From positions 4,182,501 to 4,246,500 of the forward strand of contig CP016211.1 of the NCBI GenBank assembly GCA_001931535.1: 64,000 nucleotides of DNA. Reading direction: 5' to 3'. The stretch is from Minicystis rosea. Lineage in GTDB: Bacteria > Myxococcota_A > Polyangia > Polyangiales > Polyangiaceae. Each line of letters begins with the position of its first letter. Position 1 is the stretch's first letter. A program made the translations under genes and the position numbers. Below the pieces are notes generated by a model. The model did not search any database, was not told the origin of the DNA, and was given only the letters and a program-made list of their open reading frames with translations. Positions 20,375 to 28,692 of the stretch are shown one piece after another.

Positions 20375-21979
20375 ATGATTACCCTCGAGAAGCTCGGCAA
20401 GCGGTTCGGCCCCAAGATCCTCTTCGAAAATGTCTCGATGCGCTTCGACCCGGGGAAGCGCTACGTGCTCGTCGGGGCCAACGGCGCGGGGAAATCCACG
20501 CTGCTCAAGGTCATCTCGGGCGAGCAGGAGTCGGATCAGGGATCGGTGGAGATCCCGAAGAAGCTCAAGGTCGGTGTCCTCAAGCAGGACCATTTCGCGT
20601 ACGAGCAGGTCCGCATCCTCGACGCCGTCCTCATGGGCAACAAAGCCCTGTGGGACGCAACGCAGGAGAAGGAGCGCCTCCTCGCCGGCGAGATGACGGA
20701 CGAGGTCGGCATGCAGCTCGCCGAGCTCGAGGGCATCATCGGTGAAGAGGACGGCTACACCGCCGAGGCGCGGGCGGGCGAGCTCCTCGAAGGCCTCGGC
20801 ATCGCGACCGATCGCCACCTCGAGACGGTGAGCGTCCTCGCGGGCGGCTACAAGCTCCGCGTCCTCATCGCGCAGACGCTGTTCGCGGGCTCCGACGTGC
20901 TCCTCCTCGACGAGCCGACGAACCACCTCGATCTCGATTCCATCCGCTGGCTCGAGGGGTACCTCACCCACGACTTCCGCGGCACGCTCCTCGTCGTCAG
21001 CCACGATCGCCACTTCATGAACGCCATCGCCACGCACGTGGCCGACGTCGATTACCAGACCGTCACGGTCTACACCGGCGACTACGACGACTTCATCGAG
21101 CAGAAGACCACCGGCAAGCGCCAGTCGGAGGCGGACGCCGCGCAGAAGAAGAAGAAGATCGCGGAGCTCAAGGACTTCGTCGCGCGATTCGGCGCCAGCG
21201 CCAGCCGCTCGAGCCAGGCCCAGTCGCGCGTGAAGGAGATCGAGAAGCTGGAGAGCAGCATCGCGGTCAAGCGCACGAGCGTGGTGCGGCCGTACATCAA
21301 GTTCGGCTTCGACAAACCCTCGGGGCGCGACGCGCTCCGCGTGGAGGGCCTGTCGAAGCGGTTCGGCGAGAAGACCATCCTCGAAGGCTTCGACTTCAAC
21401 CTGAACCGCGGCGACAAGCTCTGCGTCATCGGGCCGAGCGGCATCGGCAAGTCGACGCTGCTCAAGCTGCTCGTGAACGAGCACGTGCCCGACGCGGGGA
21501 AGATCATCTGGGGCCACGAGGCCAACGTCGGCTACTTCGCGCAGGATCACCACGAGGCCCTGGAGCCCGGCTACAGCGCCTACGAGTGGCTGCACCGCTT
21601 CGATCCCGAGGCGCAGCTGGAGCACGTGCGCTCCGTGCTCGGGAAGCTGCTGTTCAGCGGCGAGGCGGGCCTCAAGAAGACGGAGAACCTCTCCGGCGGC
21701 GAGGCGGCGCGCCTCCTCTTGGCCAAGCTCATCCTGATCAAGAACAACATCGTCGTCCTCGACGAGCCGACCAACCACCTCGACGTCGAGAGCATCGACG
21801 CGCTCCTCGAAGCGCTCGTCGAGTTCAAGGGCACGGTCATCGTCACGAGCCACGATCGCCACTTCGTGTCCCGCCTCGGGACGCGCATCCTCGAGCTCTC
21901 GGCCGCGGGCCCGCGCCTCTTCAACGGAACCTACGACGATTTCCTCGAGCGCTTCGGCACCGAGCACCTCCAGCGCTGA
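20375..21979 (+). CDS. ybiT: ABC-F translation factor, YbiT subfamily
   Basis: 534 residues with two nucleotide-binding domains and no membrane part. Walker A motifs are GANGAGKST (34-42) and GPSGIGKST in the second half. Both DEPTNHLD Walker B motifs are intact, as are the signatures LAGGYKLR and LSGGEAARLLLAK. The linker with SRSSQAQSRVKEIEKLE is the ABC-F interdomain arm. Length and the first-domain segment ILDAVLMGNKALW match E. coli YbiT closely. ABC-F proteins bind the ribosomal E site and adjust translation; YbiT's exact role is unsettled. It is a single gene followed at once by a hairpin. Confidence 0.92.
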   Translation: MITLEKLGKRFGPKILFENVSMRFDPGKRYVLVGANGAGKSTLLKVISGEQESDQGSVEIPKKLKVGVLKQDHFAYEQVRILDAVLMGNKALWDATQEKERLLAGEMTDEVGMQLAELEGIIGEEDGYTAEARAGELLEGLGIATDRHLETVSVLAGGYKLRVLIAQTLFAGSDVLLLDEPTNHLDLDSIRWLEGYLTHDFRGTLLVVSHDRHFMNAIATHVADVDYQTVTVYTGDYDDFIEQKTTGKRQSEADAAQKKKKIAELKDFVARFGASASRSSQAQSRVKEIEKLESSIAVKRTSVVRPYIKFGFDKPSGRDALRVEGLSKRFGEKTILEGFDFNLNRGDKLCVIGPSGIGKSTLLKLLVNEHVPDAGKIIWGHEANVGYFAQDHHEALEPGYSAYEWLHRFDPEAQLEHVRSVLGKLLFSGEAGLKKTENLSGGEAARLLLAKLILIKNNIVVLDEPTNHLDVESIDALLEALVEFKGTVIVTSHDRHFVSRLGTRILELSAAGPRLFNGTYDDFLERFGTEHLQR

Positions 21980-22014
21980 TTCGCGCGACATCGTCAGGCG
22001 GCGACGATCGCGAA
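21980..22014 (+). terminator. Bulged hairpin after the ABC-F gene
   Basis: TTCGCG and ATCGTC on the left pair with CGCGAA and GACGAT on the right, with a 4-base bulge on the left arm and a 7-base loop. The structure starts on the base after the stop codon. Confidence 0.5.
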
Positions 22015-22246
22015 GGTCGTCGCTGCCGCGCGTATTCCCGCCGCGGGACAAGCGGGCTCAGGGGCACGCTCGATGATCGGAGCGAGGGCCGTTCTGCGCC
22101 CGGATCGACGCGCGGTGAGCCACGATGCAAAGCGTGACCGTCTCGTGCTGTTCGCATGAAGGCTCGGTCATCGAGGAGGCAAGGATCAGCGACCTCCGGC
22201 GTGACGGGGTACGCCGGCCGGTCACCACGAAAGGCGACTTCCTTCC

Positions 22247-22618
22247 ATGATGCGATGGTTCGTGATCTTCGGGCTTGCCGTGACGGGGTTCGGCGCGACG
22301 TCAGTCGGCCTGAGCGGATGCAGCAGCGGGAGCGCGGGCAGCTGCGGCACGACGCCGTCGAGCTGCCCGACCTCCGCGCCCTCCTACGCGACCGACGTCG
22401 CCCCCATCGTCCAGAAGTACTGCGGGAGCTGTCATGTCGCCGGCGGCCAGGAGTCCGACAAGCCGCTCGATACCTACAGCACACTCTCGACGCGCAGCAG
22501 CGAAGTCGCGCACGAGATCTCCGGCTGCGACATGCCGCCTTCCGACGCGACGCAGCCGACGACGGCAGAGATGCAGACGGTCCTCGACTGGATCGCCTGC
22601 GGCGCCCAAGACAACTGA
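22247..22618 (+). CDS. Cytochrome c-like lipoprotein
   Basis: 123 residues. Signal and lipobox LSGC (about residue 25), a short Cys/Ser spacer, then a small domain with one haem motif CGSCH near residue 64 and a downstream MPPSD that could give the axial methionine. The C-terminus VLDWIACGAQ is the usual last helix of small bacterial c-type domains of this kind. It probably carries one electron at the cell envelope. It resembles the lipoprotein at 46459-46989 in its MPPSD...WI..GA ending. Two adjacent ATG codons could serve as start. Confidence 0.78.
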   Translation: MMRWFVIFGLAVTGFGATSVGLSGCSSGSAGSCGTTPSSCPTSAPSYATDVAPIVQKYCGSCHVAGGQESDKPLDTYSTLSTRSSEVAHEISGCDMPPSDATQPTTAEMQTVLDWIACGAQDN

Positions 22619-22638
22619 GAGCACAGCGACCTTCGCCC

Positions 22639-22675
22639 GAGCACGCGAACGATGCCGAAGCTCGTTCGCGTGCTC
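22639..22675. terminator. Perfect hairpin between convergent genes
   Basis: GAGCACGCGAACGA and its exact complement form a 14-bp stem with a 9-base loop. It lies between the end of the cytochrome-like gene and the end of the minus-strand SDR gene and could end both transcripts. Confidence 0.6.
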
Positions 22676-22788
22676 AGCGCCGCAGGCGGTGGTGACGCGC
22701 CCTTCGACGCAACGACGTCTCAGGCGTTGCGACGTTTCGCGTGCGCGCCTCGCATGGTCATGATGGGGCCGAGCGCGAAGCGCGGACG

Positions 22789-23691
22789 TCACCGGCGGTG
22801 CAGATTCAGAATCGTCCTGCCCACGTCCGTGTCGGCGAAGTCCGGCAAGCCGTCGGCGTCGGTGCTCGCGCTCAGCGCGCGGTTCGCGTCGTCGCTCGCG
22901 GAGAGCTCCTGCAACGTCGCCTTGGCGAGCACGTAGGCGTCGCTGCCGAGGAGCAAGCGCCTCGGTTGCTTCTCCATCGATGCCAGCGCCAGCAGCACCT
23001 TCGCCGCCTTCGCGGGCACGCCGCGTGCTGCGCCCGGGTTGTTGCGAAGCCGCTCGTTCGTCGCGCCGACCGTCGCCTGGTAGTCGGGCTTCGACGCATG
23101 GATCGTCATCGAGCTCCCGGCCCAGTCGGTCGCGAATCCGCCCGGCTCGACGATGGTGACCTGAATGCCGAGCGGCGCCACCTCGTTGATGACCACCTCG
23201 CTGAAGCCCGCGACCGCGAACTTCGCGGCCTGGTACGCGGCGAGGCCCGGCGTGCCGCCGCGCCGCCCGCCGATGGAGCTCACCTGGAGGATGCGCCCGC
23301 TGCGCTGCGCGCGCATCACCGGGAGCACGGCGCGGGTCAGGTGGACGACGCCGTAGAAGTTGGTGTCCATCTGCCGGCGAAAATCGTCGAGCGCCAGATC
23401 TTCGGCCGAGTCGACGTTGGCGTAGCCCGCATTGTTCACGAGCACGTCGATGCGCCCGAACGCGTCGACCGCTTGCTTCACCGCGCGTGCGGCCTGCTCG
23501 GGATCGGTGACGTCGAGCGCCACGGCCTTCACGCGATCGCCGTGCGAAGCCACGAGATCGTCGAGATCGGCCGGCTTGCGCGCGGTCGCCACGACGCGGT
23601 GCCCTTCCGCGAGCACGCCCTCGACGAGCGCGCGCCCGAGACCACGAGAGCTTCCAGTGATGAACCAGACCTTGGATTCGTTGTTCGTCAT
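22789..23691 (-). CDS. Classical short-chain dehydrogenase/reductase
   Basis: 300 residues. TGSSRGLG (12-19) binds the cofactor; the DVTD pair, NNAG (about 87-90), S of VSSIGG and catalytic YQAAK follow. All active residues are intact, so it should be an NAD(P)(H)-dependent oxidoreductase. ARK after the second strand suggests NADP(H). The IEPGG-like VEPGGFATDW segment is as in the many SDRs annotated as ketoreductases. It lies downstream of an AraC-type gene on the same strand, with two operator-like direct repeats just ahead of it, so it is probably controlled by that regulator. Confidence 0.9.
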   Translation of the reverse strand: MTNNESKVWFITGSSRGLGRALVEGVLAEGHRVVATARKPADLDDLVASHGDRVKAVALDVTDPEQAARAVKQAVDAFGRIDVLVNNAGYANVDSAEDLALDDFRRQMDTNFYGVVHLTRAVLPVMRAQRSGRILQVSSIGGRRGGTPGLAAYQAAKFAVAGFSEVVINEVAPLGIQVTIVEPGGFATDWAGSSMTIHASKPDYQATVGATNERLRNNPGAARGVPAKAAKVLLALASMEKQPRRLLLGSDAYVLAKATLQELSASDDANRALSASTDADGLPDFADTDVGRTILNLHRR

Positions 23692-23727
23692 GCCCTCATC
23701 TTCGTGCTCCGCGAGGGCTCTCCCAAA

Positions 23728-23762
23728 TCCGAACGCGCCAACAATTCATCCGATCGCGCCAA
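23728..23762 (-). promoter_or_regulatory. Tandem operator-like repeats upstream of the SDR gene
   Basis: TCCGAACGCGCCAA (23728-23741) and TCCGATCGCGCCAA (23749-23762) are direct repeats whose starts are 21 bases apart, two turns of the helix. They lie 37-71 bases before the SDR start; the second overlaps the end of the AraC gene. AraC-family proteins typically bind such pairs. The same 14-mer is found upstream of the AraC gene. Confidence 0.55.
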
Positions 23763-24729
23763 GCGTGTCGCGCCACCGATTCGGGGTCGTGCCCTCCCAC
23801 ACCCGAAACGCGCGAGTGAACGAGTTGAGCTCCTCGAAGCCGAGCAGAAAGGCGACCTCGCCGACCTCGACGTCCTTCGCGCGCAGCAGCCGCAGCGCGG
23901 TGCGATGGCGAACATCGTCGAGCACCTCTTGATAGCTGACGCCGAGCTCCCCGAGCCTTCGCTGGAGCGTCCGCGGGCTCATCGAGAGCTCGCGCGCGAC
24001 CTTGTCGACGCTCGGCCGCTCGCCGGACATGCGCCGCGCCACGACCGCGCGCACCTCGTCGAGGAGCGACGGCGTTTGGAGCGGCGCGAGCCTCTCGTCG
24101 AGGCTCGGGACGATCACCCGCAGGAGATCGGCGTTGTGCGTGACGAAGGGTGTCTCGAGGACGCGCTCGTCGAAGATCAATGCGTCGCGCTCCACGCGGA
24201 AGCGCAGCGGGCACCCGAAGAAGCGCATGAGCATCGCCTCGTCGCTCCGCTGCCGGGAGAGCTCGACGCGCTTCGGCGCGAGGGGCAGCCCCGTCCCTCG
24301 TTGAAGGAGCACGAGCAGCGACGCGAGCGAGCCATCGACAAGGCGCGGCGGCACCGGCTGCGACGTATGGTGCCACGTCGTGTAGAGCGCGACCTCCTTG
24401 CCCTTCACGTCGATCGCCAAATCCTTCGGGCCGCAGAGGCGTTTGTAGCGCGCGATCTTGGTCAGCGCCGTGCGCGCGTCGGGCGAGTGCAGCGCGGCGA
24501 GCGACGACACATCGTACTCGTGCACCTGCGTCTCGCTCGCCAAGCGCAGCGCGACGTCGGGCGGCGACGACGCACCGAGCGCCTCCCAGAACGCGAAGAA
24601 CTGCTCGGTAGTCACCTCTCCGCTCGCCGGAATGCGCGCGGCCGCGACGGCATGCGCGACGTTGGCCCCGACGCGCACCAAGCGAGACCGCACCTCGGGC
24701 GACAGGTGGACGACGTCTCCGTTCATCAT
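23746..24729 (-). CDS. AraC-family regulator with Arabinose_bd-type N-domain
   Basis: 327 residues from ATG 24729; a start at 24813 would add 28 residues but would bury the candidate operator. The N-terminal domain (about 20-190) resembles the ligand-binding region of the AraC_binding_2/Arabinose_bd group, as in OruR/VirS-like regulators. The C-terminal double helix-turn-helix is clear: VDKVARELSMSPRTLQRRLGELGVSYQEVL and then EVAFLLGFEELNSFTRAFRVWEGTTPNRWR. It probably activates the SDR gene 54 bases downstream in response to a fatty or aromatic ligand. Confidence 0.87.
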   Translation of the reverse strand: MMNGDVVHLSPEVRSRLVRVGANVAHAVAAARIPASGEVTTEQFFAFWEALGASSPPDVALRLASETQVHEYDVSSLAALHSPDARTALTKIARYKRLCGPKDLAIDVKGKEVALYTTWHHTSQPVPPRLVDGSLASLLVLLQRGTGLPLAPKRVELSRQRSDEAMLMRFFGCPLRFRVERDALIFDERVLETPFVTHNADLLRVIVPSLDERLAPLQTPSLLDEVRAVVARRMSGERPSVDKVARELSMSPRTLQRRLGELGVSYQEVLDDVRHRTALRLLRAKDVEVGEVAFLLGFEELNSFTRAFRVWEGTTPNRWRDTLGAIG

Positions 24730-25033
24730 GGAGATCGTAGTCGGGCGCATCGGCACCCACCAATCCGATCGCGCCAACATCAAGTCACGCCGCTTGGCCT
24801 CGACGGGGGCCATCGTGCCGGATCATCGCTCGGCTTGGAGGCTGTCGGTCTTCACCCGATTCTCGCGGATGCATCGCCGGCAACCAGGCCGGAGTCCTTG
24901 CGCGTCGGGTGAGCCGTTACGATCCGTCGCCGGCAGGCGCTGGGTTTCTTGGACGCTCGGCGGCGCGGCGGTCCATCGTTCGCCGCGAAAATTCCTGGCC
25001 GAGATTCCGGCGCACGGCACTAGGCTGCGCCGC
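24730..25033. other. Divergent intergenic region between the araC-type and alaA-type genes
   Basis: About 300 bases holding the promoters of both genes. Apart from the operator-like 14-mer at 24764-24777 I see no clear element and no gene. Confidence 0.45.
24764..24777 (-). promoter_or_regulatory. Single copy of the AraC-operator-like 14-mer
   Basis: TCCGATCGCGCCAA is identical to the copy at 23749-23762. It lies 35-48 bases before the preferred start of the AraC-type gene, as expected for autoregulation. It also supports the shorter N-terminus. Confidence 0.5.
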
Positions 25034-26287
25034 ATGTCCGGCCGAACCGCTTCCCCTGCCGAGCCTGCCCTGCGCCGCGCGCGCCACCTCGAGGGCGTCC
25101 GCTACGAGATCCGCGGGCCCCTCGCCCGCCGCGCGCTCGAGCTCGAGCGGCAGGGCTACGAGATCATCAAGCTCAACATCGGCAACCCCGCGCAGTTCGG
25201 GTTTCGCACGCCCGAGACGATGCGGCTCGCCATCATCGAGAACCTCACGCAGGCGGAGGGGTACTGCCACCAAAAGGGCATCTTCCCCGCGCGCGAAGCG
25301 GTGGTGATGGACACGCAGTCGCGCGGCATCCGCGGCGTCACCGTGGAGGACGTCTTCATGGGGAACGGCGTCTCGGAGCTGATCCTCATGTGTCTCGAGG
25401 CGCTCCTCGAGCGCGACGACGAGGTCCTCGTCCCTGCCCCCGATTACCCGCTCTGGACCGCGGCGGTCGCGCTCACCGGCGCCAAGCCCGTTCACTACCC
25501 CTGTCGCCCCGAGAACGGCTTCGTCCCCGATCCCGCGGAGATCGAGCGCCTCGTCACGCCGAAGACGAAGGCCCTCGTGATGATCAACCCGAACAACCCG
25601 ACCGGCGCCGTGTATCCGCGCGAGGCGGTGGAGGGCCTCGTCCGCGTGGCCGAGCGGAACCGTCTGATCCTCTTCTCCGACGAGATCTACGATCGCATCC
25701 TCTACGAAGGTGCCACGCACGTCCCCGCGGCCACGCTCTGCGAGGACACGCTGTGCGCGACGTTCGGCGGCCTCTCCAAGGTCTATCGCGCCTGCGGCAT
25801 CCGCACGGGCTGGGTCGTCTTCAGCGGGCAGAAGAAGCACGCCACCGATTATCTCGAAGGGCTCGAGGTCTTGGCCTCGCTTCGTTTGTGCGCCAACGTT
25901 CCCGGTCAGTGGGCCGTGCAGACGGCGCTCGGCGGCGTGCAGAGCATCTACGATCTCACGTCCGAGCGCGGCCGCCTCGGGCGCCAGCGGCGCGCGCTCC
26001 TCCGCGGCGTGGAGGCCTCTTCGTTCCTCCGCGTCGTCGCCCCGCGCGGCGCGCTCTACGCGTTCCCCGAGGTCGATCTCGGCGCCGTGCCCACGTTCGA
26101 CGACGGCCGCTTCGCCATGGATCTGCTGGAGAACGAGCACGTCCTCGTGGTGCCCGGCTCGAGCTTCAACGTGCCTTACACGAACCACCTGCGGCTGACG
26201 CTGCTCCCCGACGAAGAGACCATGAGCGAGGTCTTCCGCCGGATCGAGCGGCTTCTCGGCGTGTGGTCGACGCGCAAGGCCGGTTGA
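25034..26287 (+). CDS. alaA: AlaA-type glutamate-pyruvate aminotransferase
   Basis: 417 residues, class I/II aminotransferase fold. The start VRYEIRGPLARRALELERQGYEIIKLNIGNPAQFGF and later blocks (VPAPDYPLWTAAVALTGAKPVHY, INPNNPTGAVY, SDEIYDRILY, RLCANVPGQWAVQTALGG) match E. coli AlaA almost segment by segment. The PLP lysine is in GGLSKVYRACGIRTGW and the C-terminal RLTLLP arginine binds the substrate carboxylate. Reaction: pyruvate plus glutamate to alanine plus 2-oxoglutarate. A perfect hairpin 8 bases after the stop ends the transcript. Confidence 0.93.
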   Translation: MSGRTASPAEPALRRARHLEGVRYEIRGPLARRALELERQGYEIIKLNIGNPAQFGFRTPETMRLAIIENLTQAEGYCHQKGIFPAREAVVMDTQSRGIRGVTVEDVFMGNGVSELILMCLEALLERDDEVLVPAPDYPLWTAAVALTGAKPVHYPCRPENGFVPDPAEIERLVTPKTKALVMINPNNPTGAVYPREAVEGLVRVAERNRLILFSDEIYDRILYEGATHVPAATLCEDTLCATFGGLSKVYRACGIRTGWVVFSGQKKHATDYLEGLEVLASLRLCANVPGQWAVQTALGGVQSIYDLTSERGRLGRQRRALLRGVEASSFLRVVAPRGALYAFPEVDLGAVPTFDDGRFAMDLLENEHVLVVPGSSFNVPYTNHLRLTLLPDEETMSEVFRRIERLLGVWSTRKAG

Positions 26288-26295
26288 GCAGCGAG

Positions 26296-26319
26296 GGGAG
26301 AGAGCATGTGCTCTCTCCC
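26296..26319. terminator. Bidirectional hairpin between convergent genes
   Basis: GGGAGAGAGCA and TGCTCTCTCCC form an 11-bp perfect inverted repeat with two central bases. It sits between the end of the aminotransferase gene and the end of the minus-strand glutaredoxin-like gene, 5-8 bases from each. Confidence 0.68.
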
Positions 26320-26323
26320 GATC

Positions 26324-26680
26324 TCACTTCGAAAGCTTCCCCTCGGCCTCGAGCTTCTTGAGCTCCGAGGCGCCGCCGATGAGCGAGCCCTCGACGAACA
26401 CCATCGGGAACGTGGGGAAGCCCGCCCACAGCTTGATCGCGAGCCGCTGCTTCCATTGCGAGAGGTAGCTCCCGTACTCCAGGTACGTGAACGGGATCCC
26501 CGCCGCCTGGAGCAGCTTGCGCGCCTCCTTCACGTGGGGGTTCTGCGCCATGCCCACCACCACGAAGCGATCCTTCGCGACGGCGGCGGCGACCTCGTCG
26601 ACGACGCCTCGATGCATCTTGGCGACGATCTCGTGGGCAGTGGGAGACATCTTGTCGGCGGGCAGCGTGGGTCGGTTCAT
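26324..26680 (-). CDS. Glutaredoxin-fold protein without any cysteine
   Basis: 118 residues. The fold is recognisable: FVVVGMAQNPHVKEARKLLQAAG in place of the strand-active-site-helix unit, YLEYGSY, then the cis-proline block FPTFPMVFVEGSLIGGASELKKLEAEGKL that normally holds glutathione. The position of the CPYC/CGFS active site (about 44-49) reads MAQNPH, and no cysteine occurs anywhere in the protein. It cannot do thiol chemistry itself. It may bind glutathione or an Fe-S partner, or serve as a structural adaptor. An N-terminal helix of about 30 residues precedes the fold. Confidence 0.8.
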   Translation of the reverse strand: MNRPTLPADKMSPTAHEIVAKMHRGVVDEVAAAVAKDRFVVVGMAQNPHVKEARKLLQAAGIPFTYLEYGSYLSQWKQRLAIKLWAGFPTFPMVFVEGSLIGGASELKKLEAEGKLSK

Positions 26681-26836
26681 GACCGCGCTTTGTAGTTCAA
26701 GCCCCCTCGGCGCGTCACCTCGACAAGACCCGATCCGGGCAGGTCGAACAATACTTCACATCTGCCGAACGACCGCTCGCGGCGGCCGGCGCCTCGTGCC
26801 TTCCCGTCTGGTATCGTCCGCGACACGGAGGCGTGC

Positions 26837-27724
26837 GTGGGCGTCGAATACGAGATCCTTCTCCTTCCCCGCGCTCCCGTGTTCGTCGCCGGCGCAGAGC
26901 GCATCGCTGCCCTCGTCGAGCGTTTGCGGGCCGACGCGTGGGTCGCGACGCCGGAGAGCCCCGGCTGGATCGATATGTGGAGACCTCGACCGCCGCCCGA
27001 GCCCGGCGCTTACAACGCCACAGGCGGTTGGACCGAGCCCTTCATCGAGAGCCCCCGAAGCCTCCGCGAGCGCGCGGACAAACGGCGCGCGATCCCGATT
27101 CCAGCGGACTCGGCTTGGTTTTCAGCGCTTCGCGATGCGAACGGCGAGCGTCCCCAAGCCGACGAGCTCGCCCTCGAATTCTCCGTCGGTGCCGATGACT
27201 GGGAAGAGGCAGGCCTTCGCTATCCATTCGCGTACGGCGACGACGAGCCCGGGTACCACACGTATCGCATCCTCGCCGCGCGTGACTTCGTTCGCCACGG
27301 CGCCTTCGAACGAGGTGACACCCGGTGCGGCCACAACGGCGGCTCCCGACCGCGCTGCGAGACCGATCTCGCCTACACGATCGACGAGACGCGGGTCGCG
27401 GCGCCCATCGATGGAGTCCACTACCTCGATCGCATCCAGCGCATCTGCCCGACCTGTGGGAACGCCTTCGACCCGAGCAGCCGCGCAGCCTACGACGTCG
27501 ACGCCGGTGTGAGCGTGATCTTCCGGTTCGCCGTCGTCATCGATTGTCACAAGGGGTGGCCGCGAGGGAGTGGAGAAGAAAGCCCCGAACAGCACGCATC
27601 GTTTCGAGGCCAGCCAGCGCGAAGTGTCTATGGAGATCCCGCTCCCGCGATTGCACCTGCATTCATGAAGGCCGTCGAAGAGAGCATCGGAACCGCGTTC
27701 TACTCGGTGCCCAACTTCTTCTGA
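26837..27724 (+). CDS. Protein of unknown function with a CxxC pair
   Basis: 295 residues from a GTG. No signal peptide or membrane segment. The N-terminal part reads VEYEILLLPRAPVFVAGAERIAALVERL, like a small alpha/beta domain of the immunity/SMI1-like sort, but I cannot assign it. Near residue 215 RICPTCGNAFDPSS could be half of a zinc site; DTRCGHN and RCETD further upstream might complete it. Composition is less GC-skewed at third positions than in its neighbours. It stands alone. Confidence 0.65.
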   Translation: MGVEYEILLLPRAPVFVAGAERIAALVERLRADAWVATPESPGWIDMWRPRPPPEPGAYNATGGWTEPFIESPRSLRERADKRRAIPIPADSAWFSALRDANGERPQADELALEFSVGADDWEEAGLRYPFAYGDDEPGYHTYRILAARDFVRHGAFERGDTRCGHNGGSRPRCETDLAYTIDETRVAAPIDGVHYLDRIQRICPTCGNAFDPSSRAAYDVDAGVSVIFRFAVVIDCHKGWPRGSGEESPEQHASFRGQPARSVYGDPAPAIAPAFMKAVEESIGTAFYSVPNFF

Positions 27725-27775
27725 TCCATCGACGCGCCCCCGAAGCCTCGTGTCGGACGTGAGGCGCGTCTCGCA

Positions 27776-28645
27776 TCAGGCGCCGGTGTATTCGGGCGAT
27801 CCCGGCGCGCGGTAGCGATCGAGGGGGCTCCGCTTGGCGTCGCTGCCGTAGTAGCGACCGCTGCCTTCGAGCGCGCCGAAGAGCAGATGCATCGGCGCCT
27901 TGGCGCCCTCGGCGGGTGGCTTCATGCCGAGCGCCTCGGGCGACGTGCCCTCCGCGACGGCGTGCGGGCGCGTCATATCGGTCGCGATGTAGCCAGGCGT
28001 GCAGGCGTTCACGCAGAGGTCGCGATGCGCGCGCGCAAAGATGCCGGTGTACGCGTTCGCGCAGGCCTTCGAGAGCCCGTAGGCCGCGCCGCTCCCGAGG
28101 CCCTCGGCTGCGAATGCGTCCGGATCGCCGCCGAGCGCGAGGCACGTGTCGAGGAAGGCGCGGAGCTCCGGCCAGGTGAGCTTCTCGTCGAGGAAGAAGC
28201 GCTGTCGCGCCGGGCTGCACTGCGCGACGAAGAGCGGCCCCGACGCCGACGTGACGTTGACGACGCGCCCGCCCTTCGGCTCGAGCAGGGGCAAGAACGC
28301 CTCCGACACGCGGCGCACGCCGAACGTGTTCGTCTCGAGCACGGCCCTGAGATCGTGACCATCGGCGCCGATGCCCGCGTTGTTGACGATGCCGTGGAGC
28401 CGCGCGCCGCTGGCACGCTCCGCCGCGCGCTCGACCGAGGCGTCGCTCGCCACGTCGAGCGGGAGCACCTCGATCCGCTCGTCCCAGCCCGCGTGCGCGC
28501 TCGCGAGGCGCGCCGCGGCTTCACGCCCGCGCTCCGCGTCACGCGCCCCGAGGAGCACGAAGGTGTCCGCGTGCTGCGCGAGGATCGCCTCCACGATCGC
28601 GAGCCCAATCCCTTTGTTCGCCCCGGTCACGAGAATGCGTCGCAT
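27776..28645 (-). CDS. Carbonyl-reductase-like SDR
   Basis: 289 residues. TGANKGIG (7-14), ARD after strand 2 (NADP type), NNAGIG and the catalytic YGLSK are intact. Between the NVTSASG serine and the YxxxK there is a long insertion (about 45 residues, with RFFLDEKLTWPELRAFLDTCL). This is characteristic of carbonyl reductase 1-like monomeric SDRs. It should reduce a carbonyl group using NADPH. It follows the TetR gene by 47 bases on the same strand, so both are probably one operon under that regulator. The C-terminus continues about 45 residues past the last conserved block. Confidence 0.88.
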   Translation of the reverse strand: MRRILVTGANKGIGLAIVEAILAQHADTFVLLGARDAERGREAAARLASAHAGWDERIEVLPLDVASDASVERAAERASGARLHGIVNNAGIGADGHDLRAVLETNTFGVRRVSEAFLPLLEPKGGRVVNVTSASGPLFVAQCSPARQRFFLDEKLTWPELRAFLDTCLALGGDPDAFAAEGLGSGAAYGLSKACANAYTGIFARAHRDLCVNACTPGYIATDMTRPHAVAEGTSPEALGMKPPAEGAKAPMHLLFGALEGSGRYYGSDAKRSPLDRYRAPGSPEYTGA

Positions 28646-28692
28646 GCCCCATCGATCCCTCAGCGAGCGTCGATCGTCAATCGGCGCGCGCG

